A stretch of 64,000 bases of DNA from CAVPTL01 sp963708725. GTDB lineage: Bacteria > Actinomycetota > Thermoleophilia > Gaiellales > JAICJC01. The translations under genes and the position numbers were made by a program. Position 1 is the stretch's first letter. Each line of letters begins with the position of its first letter. The notes beneath the pieces are model-generated. The model saw only the letters and a program-made list of their open reading frames with translations. It did not search any database and had not been told where the DNA came from. The DNA is taken from the NCBI GenBank assembly GCA_963708725.1, contig CAVPTL010000010.1, forward strand, positions 124,001-188,000. Direction: 5' to 3'. This document shows, piece by piece, positions 26,774 to 34,506 of the stretch.

Positions 26774-27325
26774 TCAAAGATAACGAGGCTGGGCCACCAC
26801 CCGCCGCACCATGGGGTCGAAAACCTCCACCCCAAGCCAGTCGTAGTCGGGGTCGAAGCAGTTCTGGTCGTACAGCTCGCAGAACTCGGCGCAGGCGTCA
26901 AAGTACTCGTGGTCGCGGTAGCGGTCGCGACCGTTGGGGTCATCGCCCGTGTGCGCCCCGTAGTAGTACATCTGGAAGAGGCCATGGTGCTTGACCGCCC
27001 AACACACCTCCGGGCGGACGTACGGCCGCAACACCGCTGCCACCATTTCCCCGTGCGTATACGGGGCGAGCTCGTCACCGATGTCGTGCAGGAGCGCCGC
27101 GACAACGTATTCCTCGTCACGCCCGTCGCGATGGGCGCGAGTCGCCGACTGCAACGAGTGCTCGTAGCGCGTGACCTGATAGCCGGCGTTCGAGTAGCGC
27201 AGTTGCTCGAGCGCGACGAAAAGGCGGTCGGCGAGGCCCGCGACGTACTCCTCTTCGTACCGCGCCAACAGGTCGTAATCGGCCTTTGTACCCTCGCCCA
27301 TCGCGATGAAGCCCACGGTCTCCAC
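26774..27325 (-). CDS. HD-domain protein, PhnZ-like (possible di-iron oxygenase)
   Basis: 183 aa, single HD fold. The ligand pattern is RYEHSLQSA, LLHDIGD, YTHGE, VKHHGLF and a distal YFDACAEF. The YEH segment before helix 2 and the overall spacing recall PhnZ/MIOX-type HD oxygenases, which use a mixed-valent di-iron centre, rather than plain phosphohydrolases; this is inference. The GTG at 27325 has GGGGGA 6 nt upstream and is preferred over the GTG at 27364, which lies inside the operator. It is divergent from a flavin amine oxidase. Confidence 0.72.
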   Translation of the reverse strand: METVGFIAMGEGTKADYDLLARYEEEYVAGLADRLFVALEQLRYSNAGYQVTRYEHSLQSATRAHRDGRDEEYVVAALLHDIGDELAPYTHGEMVAAVLRPYVRPEVCWAVKHHGLFQMYYYGAHTGDDPNGRDRYRDHEYFDACAEFCELYDQNCFDPDYDWLGVEVFDPMVRRVVAQPRYL

Positions 27326-27351
27326 AGTGCGTCCCCCAGTAATCGGTTCGT

Positions 27352-27371
27352 TTGTACTGTACACTTGTACC
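27352..27371. promoter_or_regulatory. Candidate TetR operator (GTAC palindromes)
   Basis: A perfect 11-bp palindrome TGTACTGTACA (27353-27363) is followed by a second TTGTAC at 27365-27370. It sits in the 81-bp divergent region between the HD gene and the amine oxidase/tetR operon. Confidence 0.5.
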
Positions 27372-27406
27372 AGTTTCGAGCAGATCCTCTACCCGAAGGT
27401 TCCCAC

Positions 27407-28702
27407 ATGTACGACGTGATCGTCGTCGGCGGTGGATTCGCCGGCGTGACAACCGCCCGCGAAACAGCCCGCGCCGGCCTCAACACCCTCCTCCTCGAAG
27501 CCCGCGACCGCATCGGTGGGCGCACCTGGACGGCACCATGGAATGGGGTCGACATCGAGTACGGCGGCGGCTGGGTGCATTGGCACCAGCCTCACACGTG
27601 GTCGGAGATCACCCGAGCGGGTCTCTCGGTTGACTTGAGTTCCGACGCCGAGATCGCCGGGTGGTTCGTCGGTGACGAGCGGCGCGAGGGCACCATCGCG
27701 GAGCGTGACGCAATCGCCCGGCGGGGATGGGATCAGTTCGTCGACGGTGTGGACGACGCGCTACCCGCGCCGTATGACCCGCTGCTGCGGATCGATCTGC
27801 TCGAGCGGTTCGACCGGCTGTCGGTGACCGAGCGGATGGCCCAGCTCGACCTCGACCAGGAGGAGCACGACGTCCTGGAGGCCGAACTCGAGTCGGTCGT
27901 CCATGGGCACCTCGACGACGGTGGCGCTGTGAGCATCCTGCGCTGGCACCAGCTCTCGGGCGGCAGTCTCCAGCTCACGCAGTACACCGGTGGCCGGGTC
28001 ACGCTGACCAACGGGACGGATTCGCTGCTGCGCGCGATCGCAGGGGGCGGGGAGTACGAGACGCGCCTCACCACACCGGTGGCCGCGATTTCTCAGCGCG
28101 CAAACGGGGTCGAGGTACACACCCGCACCGGTGAGGTGGTGGCGGCGCGAGCCGTGGTCGTGGCCGTGCCCATCAACACTCTCGGCTCGATCGCATTCGA
28201 GCCCGGGCTTTCCGACGGCAAGCAGCGCGGACTCGCGCTGGGCCAGGCCTCCCGAGGGATCAAGATCTTCATCCGCGCCCGCGGGCCTCACATCGGTCAG
28301 AACACCATTCGCCCCGGCCACGAGTTCGGCTACCTCGACACCGAGATCCTCGGCGACGACGGGACGCAGATCATGATCGGGTTCGGGCTCGACGCCGCCC
28401 AGTGCGATGCCACCGACCTGCGCGGGGTGCAGCAGGCGCTTGATCGGATCGTCCCCGGCTACGAGGTACTCGACGCCACAGCCAATGACTGGCTCGCCGA
28501 TGAGTTCTCGAACGGCACCTGGGCGATCCATCGGCCGAACTGGTACACCGAGTACCACGCCGAGATGCGCCGGCCAGAAGATCGCGTACTGCTGGCGGGA
28601 TCCGACGTCGCCAACGGCTGGGCGGGATTCATCGACGGTGCAATCGAGTCGGGTCTGCGCGCCGCGGTATGGGCTCGCGCCGCGGTCTCGGCCACCCCGT
28701 GA
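27407..28702 (+). CDS. Flavin-containing monoamine oxidase
   Basis: 431 aa. The FAD motif VVGGGFAGVTTARE starts at residue 6, followed by RIGGRTW (residues about 36-42) and the C-terminal LLAGSDVANGWAGFIDGAIESG that closes the FAD site. No covalent-FAD Cys is seen. It oxidatively deaminates an amine to an aldehyde in the cytoplasm. The ATG at 27407 has GAAGGT upstream. It is followed by a coupled TetR gene (4-bp GTGA overlap) and divergent from the HD protein, suggesting a substrate-induced amine pathway. Confidence 0.88.
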   Translation: MYDVIVVGGGFAGVTTARETARAGLNTLLLEARDRIGGRTWTAPWNGVDIEYGGGWVHWHQPHTWSEITRAGLSVDLSSDAEIAGWFVGDERREGTIAERDAIARRGWDQFVDGVDDALPAPYDPLLRIDLLERFDRLSVTERMAQLDLDQEEHDVLEAELESVVHGHLDDGGAVSILRWHQLSGGSLQLTQYTGGRVTLTNGTDSLLRAIAGGGEYETRLTTPVAAISQRANGVEVHTRTGEVVAARAVVVAVPINTLGSIAFEPGLSDGKQRGLALGQASRGIKIFIRARGPHIGQNTIRPGHEFGYLDTEILGDDGTQIMIGFGLDAAQCDATDLRGVQQALDRIVPGYEVLDATANDWLADEFSNGTWAIHRPNWYTEYHAEMRRPEDRVLLAGSDVANGWAGFIDGAIESGLRAAVWARAAVSATP

Positions 28703-29283
28703 TTACCGCCGGGAAGCGCTCCAACCAGCGCCGAGCCGCGATCGTCGCTGCCACCCTTCGCGTCATCGCTCGCTCCGGCGCCGACGCCGTCACCCATCGT
28801 GCGGTTGCCGCCGAAGCAGGCGTATCGCTGGCATCGACGACCTACTACTTCGACTCCAAGGACGCACTCGTCCACGAGGCCCTCGAACTCGTGATCGATC
28901 GGTCGGTGGCGGTCGTGGCCGAACACACGCAGGTCGCGGGGCCGATCTCCCTCGACGAGCTGGTCGAGCGACTCGTGCGGCTCACCGAGGCCCAGCTCGA
29001 GGACGACGACGCACCGCTGGTGGCTCAGTTCGAACTCGTGATCGAGGCGGCCCGTAGACCCGCACTACGCCCGCTGGCCGAACGCTGGGAGTCGGCCTAC
29101 ATGGAGTCGCTGTCCACGCTGGTCGAGGCCTCGGGAGTCGCCGAGCCCGCCCAGGTGTGCGAGATCCTCACGACCCTGCTCGAAGGCAGCCTGCTCGCAC
29201 AGATCTCCCTCCCCCGCGCCGACTTCATCGACGCACAGCTGCGTCCAATGCTGCTTCGGGTCGTGACCGCAATTTCGGTCTGA
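28699..29283 (+). CDS. TetR-family transcriptional regulator
   Basis: 194 aa. The N-terminal HTH reads RRAAIVAATLRVIARSG, then TVRAVA-like residues (THRAVAAEAGVSLASTTYYF), the classical TetR recognition helix. A variable ligand domain follows. The GTG at 28699 overlaps the amine oxidase stop. It probably represses its own operon through the GTAC-rich operator at 27352-27371. Confidence 0.87.
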   Translation: MITAGKRSNQRRAAIVAATLRVIARSGADAVTHRAVAAEAGVSLASTTYYFDSKDALVHEALELVIDRSVAVVAEHTQVAGPISLDELVERLVRLTEAQLEDDDAPLVAQFELVIEAARRPALRPLAERWESAYMESLSTLVEASGVAEPAQVCEILTTLLEGSLLAQISLPRADFIDAQLRPMLLRVVTAISV

Positions 29284-29322
29284 CGGTACACTGGTGCCGA
29301 ATCCAGCGCCGGATTCGACCCT

Positions 29323-29393
29323 GCGGGCGTAGCTCAACGGTAGAGCATCGGCCTTCCAAGCCGTTGATGGCGGTTCGATTCCGCTCGCCCGCT
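29323..29393 (+). tRNA. tRNA-Gly (anticodon TCC)
   Basis: A 71-nt cloverleaf. Acceptor GCGGGCG pairs with CGCCCGC (29386-29392), discriminator T. The anticodon loop CTTCCAA gives TCC at 29355-29357. The T-arm GGTTCGATTCC is intact. CCA is not encoded. TACACT about 30 bp upstream may be its -10 box. Confidence 0.95.
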
Positions 29394-29436
29394 CTCGTTC
29401 ACTCTTCAGGATGCCGGCACGCCCCGCACTGGAGAA

Positions 29437-31014
29437 TTACGCGCCCGGGCTGTCTCCGATGGCGATCAGCCCGTGTTTGGCAGCAAACAGGCTGGCCAGT
29501 GCCCGATTCGTGACCCCAAGCTTGTCGTAGATGTGCTCGATGTGCGTGCTAGCCGTTTTCGGCGAGATCACCAGCACACCCGCGATCTGCTTGTTGGACA
29601 GCCCGCGGGCCAGGAGTCGCAGCACGTCGACCTCGCGCGCGGTCAGGCCGCCCGGCCATTCGCGACGCTTGGCCTTGCGATGCCCAGCCGCTTCGAGCAC
29701 GGCCTCGGCAGCGTCACCGTCGATCAATCCGTCACGGACGTCGGAACGCACCTCGGCGGCGGCTTGCTCCGCCGACATCGCCGGCCGGTGCGGCCGCGGC
29801 TCACGTCTGGCGTGGTAGCTGTCAGCCGCCCCCAGCAAACGCCCGGACGGAGTGATGTCCGAGCCGGTCAGGCCCCGCGGGTAGCCCGATCCGTCGAGCC
29901 GCTCGTGGTGTTGGACGGCCACCGCCGTGAGCGGCGCAAGCGCCTCGGAGGAGGCGAGCATCCGCTCGGTCAGGTACGCGTGCATCCGCACTCGTTCGCG
30001 CTCGCCGGGCGTCAACGGCCCCGGCTTATCCCAGATGGTGTTGGAGATCCCGAGCTTGCCCAGATCGTGCACCAGCGCCGCCCGGCGCAAGACATCGACC
30101 TGCGCGGAGTCGAGGCCATAGGCGAGTCCCGCTGACTCGGCAAGGGCCGCCACGCCTCGAGAATGCCCGATGGTGTACGGCGATTTGACGTCCACGAAGT
30201 CGGCCACAGCCTCGAGCGCCATGTCGAGATCGGCGCCCGCGATCCAGTGATGCGATGCGTACTCGGTGGCGAGCACCGTCGGCCAGGGCTCGACGGTGTC
30301 GATCTCGTCGAACAGGCTCGGCGCCACGCTCGCGAACAGTTCGACCAACTCGGGGTCAAACTGCGTCCCCGCTCGGTCCCGCGCGACCGCGACGGCCGCC
30401 TCCACGCCGCCCGTCAGCTCGAACACCTCGACCACGTCCGCCAGGTTCACCAGGCGGGCAGTCATCAGGATGTCGTCGCCGCCGATCCCTTTCGGCACGC
30501 CTCGGCCGTCCCATCGCTCGAAGCTCTGTTCGACGGTGTCACGTACCAGCTGGTCGAGTCCGAGCCGTAGCATCAGCTCGTCGGAGGCTCGCCAGTGGTT
30601 CTCGAGCATCGACTCCGCAACATGGCGTCCCTCCGTCACGAACCCGGGAACCAGTCCGACGCGGTGTCGGATCGGGCCGTTTCTGCCGAGGTGGCGCGCC
30701 ATGAACAGCGGCCCAGACATTGCGTTCGAGAAGTCCGTGCGGCGAAAGTCGCCCTTCAGTGCCGTGTCGTCACCAAACCACTTGGCCTGCTCGTAGGCGT
30801 CGACATGACAGCCCACCCACGCCACCAGGGATGCGAAGAACACCGCCTGACATTCGGTGTCGTCACAGTCCAGCCGCCGAGCCAGCGAAAGCGCAATCAG
30901 GCACTGCCGCAGGACATGCTCCATCGGCTGGCCCATCCCCAGGTCTGTGCCGAACGAGAGCACCCCCAGGAGCTCCGACAGCCTCAAGCGAGCCGGAACG
31001 GCGACAGCGGGCAT
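29437..31014 (-). CDS. HD-GYP phosphodiesterase-like protein with LuxR HTH
   Basis: 525 aa. Two HD-GYP-related modules in tandem: the first is degenerate (FERWDGRGVPKG remains, HD lost), the second has HDLGKLGIS and HHERLDGSGYPRGL intact. The C-terminus (about 460-525) is a LuxR/NarL HTH (LTAREVDVLRLLARGLSNKQ, then SPKTASTHIEHIYDKLGV). This would link cyclic-dinucleotide hydrolysis or binding directly to transcription. TACAGT (31026-31021) lies 6 nt before the ATG (leaderless); the much longer upstream frame is a shadow of the methyltransferase gene. Confidence 0.87.
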   Translation of the reverse strand: MPAVAVPARLRLSELLGVLSFGTDLGMGQPMEHVLRQCLIALSLARRLDCDDTECQAVFFASLVAWVGCHVDAYEQAKWFGDDTALKGDFRRTDFSNAMSGPLFMARHLGRNGPIRHRVGLVPGFVTEGRHVAESMLENHWRASDELMLRLGLDQLVRDTVEQSFERWDGRGVPKGIGGDDILMTARLVNLADVVEVFELTGGVEAAVAVARDRAGTQFDPELVELFASVAPSLFDEIDTVEPWPTVLATEYASHHWIAGADLDMALEAVADFVDVKSPYTIGHSRGVAALAESAGLAYGLDSAQVDVLRRAALVHDLGKLGISNTIWDKPGPLTPGERERVRMHAYLTERMLASSEALAPLTAVAVQHHERLDGSGYPRGLTGSDITPSGRLLGAADSYHARREPRPHRPAMSAEQAAAEVRSDVRDGLIDGDAAEAVLEAAGHRKAKRREWPGGLTAREVDVLRLLARGLSNKQIAGVLVISPKTASTHIEHIYDKLGVTNRALASLFAAKHGLIAIGDSPGA

Positions 31015-31116
31015 GCGCCAACTGTACAAGAAGATCGGGCGAATGCCCGATGCCTGTGGAGGCGGGATCCCGTACCGTGTCTGGTATCGACTCCAACGTT
31101 CGAAAGGACACTCACC

Positions 31117-31944
31117 ATGACCACCACCGATCAGCCCCTGAATCCGAACAAGGCACTGTGGGAGAAGGGCGACTTCACCCAGATCGCGGCCGGGATGCGC
31201 GAAAGCGGCGAAGCACTCGTGAACTCGCTCGGGATCACCGACGGGCTGGACCTGCTCGACCTCGGCTCCGGCGACGGCACCACCGCAATTCCGGCCGCAA
31301 CCCTGGGGGCCAACGTCGTCGGCGTGGATATCGCCGAAAACCTGGTGGCCGCGGGGAACGCCCGGGCCCACGCCCTCGGCCTGACAAACTGCCGGTTCGA
31401 GGTGGGGGACGCCTCACACCTCGATGCGATCGCCGACGAGAGCTTCGATCTGGTCGTCAGTATCTTTGGCGCGATGTTCGCGCCAAACCCCGAAGCGGTG
31501 GCGCGAGAGATGGTACGGGTCACGCGGCCCGGTGGTCGGATCGTGATGGGAAACTGGATTCCCAACGATCCCACGCTGGTCGCGCAGATCCTCAGGATCA
31601 GCGCGGCCTACAGCCCCGCCCCGCCCGCCGGTTTCGTCAGCCCAATGACGTGGGGCGTCGAGGAGACGGTGATCGAGCGATTCGGAGCCGCCGGGATCCG
31701 TCCTGAGCGGATCACTTGCAGCCGCGACACCTACACGTTCACGGCGCCGCTCTCCCCGTCGCAGCTGCTCGAGAGGTTCAAGGAGTACTACGGGCCGACG
31801 ATGAACGCCTACGCCGCCGCCGCCAGCGCCGGTCGCGAAGCCGAACTCCACGCCGAGCTCGACGAGCTCTTCAACGAGCAGAACACCGCCGGCCAGGGTA
31901 CATCCATTCCCGCGACGTTCCTGCGGGTCACCGTCGGGGTCTAG
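31117..31944 (+). CDS. SAM-dependent class I methyltransferase
   Basis: 275 aa. Motif I is DLLDLGSGDGTTAIPA, followed by VVGVDIAE (motif II) and DLVVSIFGAMFAP. The fold matches the UbiE/Methyltransf_11 group common next to actinobacterial regulators. AAAGGA precedes the ATG at 31117. The acceptor is unknown. The stop codon interlocks (CTAG) with that of the convergent hydrolase-cyclase gene. Confidence 0.87.
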   Translation: MTTTDQPLNPNKALWEKGDFTQIAAGMRESGEALVNSLGITDGLDLLDLGSGDGTTAIPAATLGANVVGVDIAENLVAAGNARAHALGLTNCRFEVGDASHLDAIADESFDLVVSIFGAMFAPNPEAVAREMVRVTRPGGRIVMGNWIPNDPTLVAQILRISAAYSPAPPAGFVSPMTWGVEETVIERFGAAGIRPERITCSRDTYTFTAPLSPSQLLERFKEYYGPTMNAYAAAASAGREAELHAELDELFNEQNTAGQGTSIPATFLRVTVGV

Positions 31945-33314
31945 GCGCTTCGATCGCTGGTGACGGCATAGATCCCCCACGCCCCGGGGACACCCTTGAG
32001 CTGGTGCTCCCCCCGGGCGTCGAATGTGAAGCCCGATCCAGCGACGAGATCCTTGACCGTTTGCGAGACGAGTACCTCAGAGGCGCCGGCGAGCGCCCCC
32101 ACGCGTGCTCCGATACTGACGGCGATGCCTCCTGCCTTACCGTCGATCACCTCGCATTCGCCGGTGTGAACGCCGGCCCTGATCTGGATGCCGAGGCCGC
32201 GCACTTGCTCACCGACCTCAAGCGCACAATGGATCGCGCGTGCCGGACCGTCGAACGTGGCGTAAAAGCCGTCGCCAGCGGTGTCGTTTTCAGTGCCGCG
32301 CCAATGTCCCAACGCAGAGCGGACGACCTCGTGGTGATGTTCAACCAGGAGCTTCCAGTCTCGATCTCCCAGCGCGGCCTGTTTCCGAGTCGAGTCCACG
32401 ATGTCGGTGAAAAGTACGGTGGCCAGCACCGTCTCGAGCGCCGGCCGCGTGGGTTCGACGCCGATAAAACGCTGGATCGCATCGAGCCGGGGCCGGACTT
32501 GACGCTCGAGCCCGGACTTGCCGATCGGCCAGTCCTCGTCAGCCCAGGTTGTCACCTCGGCGCTGGGCATCAACGACGCCACGTGCCGGCCCATTTTCGC
32601 CTGGAGACTGTCGCCTTCGAGGATCATCAGAAGCGTTGGTGTCTGGACGGTCGGAAGGACGTTGGCGATGTCGGTCTCCCACCAGATCTCCGTCAGTTCC
32701 ACGGCGACATCGGGCGTGCAGGTGTTGCGGGACTGGCGGGCGACGTGACGAATCTCGTCGTCCGGTGGCCGCACTCCAGTGGTGCGAGCAATCAGATCGG
32801 CCCATCCCCGCGCATACTCGATCGTTCCCCAGTGGGCCAGGAGCGCGCGCTCCGAGGCAACCGTGTGCTCGTCCAGTCCCCATGGGAAGGCGGAGCTCTT
32901 GGTAATGCGCGGTAACGGATCGTCCCACAGCAGCGCGCGAACCCGCTTCGGATCGGTGGCTGCCAGGAGCACACACGGGGCCAGGCTCTCGAGCCATGCT
33001 CCGCACACGGCGTGCTCGCTGTGTGCGGCGTCCAGCACCGCGCGGAGGTCGGTCGCGCGTGTCTCGAGATTTGGCACCGGAACGTTTCGGCTCGAAAGCC
33101 CCGTGGCCCGCCGGTCGTGCAGGATCAGCCGTGCGAACGACGCCAGCCCCTCGAACCACACGGAGTCGTACGAACCGTCCCAGACGGTATCGAGATTTCC
33201 GAAAAAGTCGAACTGCCAGGCAATGTCCACAGGGCCGTCGCCAACGACCTGGTAAGCAATGTAGGCGCCATCGTCGGTCCTCGCGTACTGCGGGTCGGGA
33301 ATCTCGATCGGCAT
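31941..33314 (-). CDS. Alpha/beta hydrolase fused to class III nucleotide cyclase
   Basis: 457 aa. Residues 1-270 form an alpha/beta-hydrolase-like domain (YIAYQVVGDGPVDI, HDRRATGLS). The nucleophile elbow is weak (GAWLES instead of GxSxG), so this half may only bind a ligand. Residues 290-455 are a class III cyclase with FTDIVDST and TAGDGFYATF, so both metal Asp residues are kept, then HTGECE and a C-terminal GEHQLKGVPG. It is likely a soluble small-molecule-sensing adenylate cyclase. TACACT lies 7 nt before the ATG (leaderless). Confidence 0.85.
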   Translation of the reverse strand: MPIEIPDPQYARTDDGAYIAYQVVGDGPVDIAWQFDFFGNLDTVWDGSYDSVWFEGLASFARLILHDRRATGLSSRNVPVPNLETRATDLRAVLDAAHSEHAVCGAWLESLAPCVLLAATDPKRVRALLWDDPLPRITKSSAFPWGLDEHTVASERALLAHWGTIEYARGWADLIARTTGVRPPDDEIRHVARQSRNTCTPDVAVELTEIWWETDIANVLPTVQTPTLLMILEGDSLQAKMGRHVASLMPSAEVTTWADEDWPIGKSGLERQVRPRLDAIQRFIGVEPTRPALETVLATVLFTDIVDSTRKQAALGDRDWKLLVEHHHEVVRSALGHWRGTENDTAGDGFYATFDGPARAIHCALEVGEQVRGLGIQIRAGVHTGECEVIDGKAGGIAVSIGARVGALAGASEVLVSQTVKDLVAGSGFTFDARGEHQLKGVPGAWGIYAVTSDRSA

Positions 33315-33364
33315 CGGGTCGAGTGTACGACCTCACGCACGCCGGAGGGGTCTACGATTCGTCG
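33315..33364. promoter_or_regulatory. 50-bp divergent pair of leaderless promoters
   Basis: On the minus strand TACACT (33327-33322) lies 7 nt before the cyclase-fusion ATG. On the plus strand TACGAT (33353-33358) lies 6 nt before the GTG of the F420 oxidoreductase. The two promoters must share upstream DNA, so their transcription is probably mutually dependent. Confidence 0.5.
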
Positions 33365-34201
33365 GTGGAACTGGGAACCGTCGGCATCTGGACGACCTAC
33401 CGCGCGATCGGCGAGCACAACGCCGGCGAGGCGGCGGCGCTGGCCGAGCAGCTTGGCTTCGGGACGTTCTGGCTCGGTGGGTCGCCGCGCCTTCCGACCG
33501 TGCGACCGTTGCTCGAGTCGACCGAGCGAATCACGATCGCGACCTCGATCGTCAACATCTGGGCCTACGAGCCCGAACAGCTCGCGGCCGAGTACGTCGA
33601 GCTGGAACGGGAGTTCCCGGGACGGTTGCTGGTCGGAATCGGTGTGGGCCATCCCGAAGCGACCCGCCAGTACGCCAAGCCGCTGACGGCGATGGCCGAG
33701 TTTCTGGACGGCCTCGACGCCGCACGAGATCCGTTGCCGGCCGAGCGGCGCTGCATCGCCGCGCTCGGTCCCAAGATGCTGAAGCTGAGCGCCGACCGGT
33801 CGCTGGGAGCTGTCCCCTACTTCGTGCCGGTGGAGCACACGCGCATCGCTCGCTCGGAGATGGGCGCCGACGCCTTCCTGGCGCCCGAGGTGGCGGTCGC
33901 AATCGATGACGACCCCGATCGAGCCGAGCAGAAGGCTCGCACGTTCGCCGATCGGTATCTCGGCCTCAGTAACTACGCGAACAACCTGCTTCGGTGCGGT
34001 TTTGACACCGCCGACATCGCCCACGGCGGCTCGGCTCGCCTGATCGACGCCGTCGTGCCGCATGGCAAGGTCGAAGACGTGGCACCGATCGCGCGAGACC
34101 ACCTCGCGGCCGGCGCGAACCAGGTCGTTGTTCAGGCGGTTGGCGACGAAGGGATCCCGCGCCGCGCGTGGTCTGCGCTCGCCGCGGCCTTGGCGCCTTA
34201 G
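33365..34201 (+). CDS. F420-dependent LLM-class oxidoreductase (MSMEG_4141-like)
   Basis: 278 aa TIM-barrel of the luciferase-like monooxygenase superfamily. The N-terminal LGTVGIWTTYRAIGE and the FWLGGSPR segment are characteristic of the probable F420-dependent MSMEG_4141 subfamily; GVGHPEATRQYAKP follows. The GTG at 33365 is chosen because TACGAT lies 6 nt upstream and the family starts here. The stop interlocks with the convergent ABM-like gene (TTAG). The substrate is unknown. Confidence 0.85.
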   Translation: MELGTVGIWTTYRAIGEHNAGEAAALAEQLGFGTFWLGGSPRLPTVRPLLESTERITIATSIVNIWAYEPEQLAAEYVELEREFPGRLLVGIGVGHPEATRQYAKPLTAMAEFLDGLDAARDPLPAERRCIAALGPKMLKLSADRSLGAVPYFVPVEHTRIARSEMGADAFLAPEVAVAIDDDPDRAEQKARTFADRYLGLSNYANNLLRCGFDTADIAHGGSARLIDAVVPHGKVEDVAPIARDHLAAGANQVVVQAVGDEGIPRRAWSALAAALAP

Positions 34202-34485
34202 GCAGACTGAGTCGTGGCCTCGAACGTCGTCTCGGTCGGCGGGGAGGTAAACCCGCCTTCGATGCCCGCCTGCATCTTGGGCATCAGCGTGCCGTCGCGA
34301 AACGTCTCCCAGGAAGCCTGCGAATCGTGGATCGCAACGATCGTCCAACCGCCCTCGGTCGCACCGGCGGCGTGGTAGATCTGGCCGGCGGGAAGACTGC
34401 CGTCGCTGGGATGAACGGCCGCGACAGACGCGTCGTACTGGGCCTTCGTACCTCCGGAAAAGTGGTGGATAACCGCGTAAGCCAT
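34198..34485 (-). CDS. Dimeric alpha-beta barrel (ABM-like) protein
   Basis: 95 aa, one ferredoxin-like beta-alpha-beta domain: YAVIHHFSGGTKAQYDASVA, then GQIYHAAG and WTIVAIHDSQASWETFRD. Similar to small antibiotic-biosynthesis-monooxygenase-fold proteins without known substrate. AAGGGG precedes the ATG. It is downstream of nothing on its strand except the MFS gene that follows it 21 bp away. Confidence 0.7.
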   Translation of the reverse strand: MAYAVIHHFSGGTKAQYDASVAAVHPSDGSLPAGQIYHAAGATEGGWTIVAIHDSQASWETFRDGTLMPKMQAGIEGGFTSPPTETTFEATTQSA

Positions 34486-34506
34486 GAACGTCCCCTTCGT
34501 GAGATG

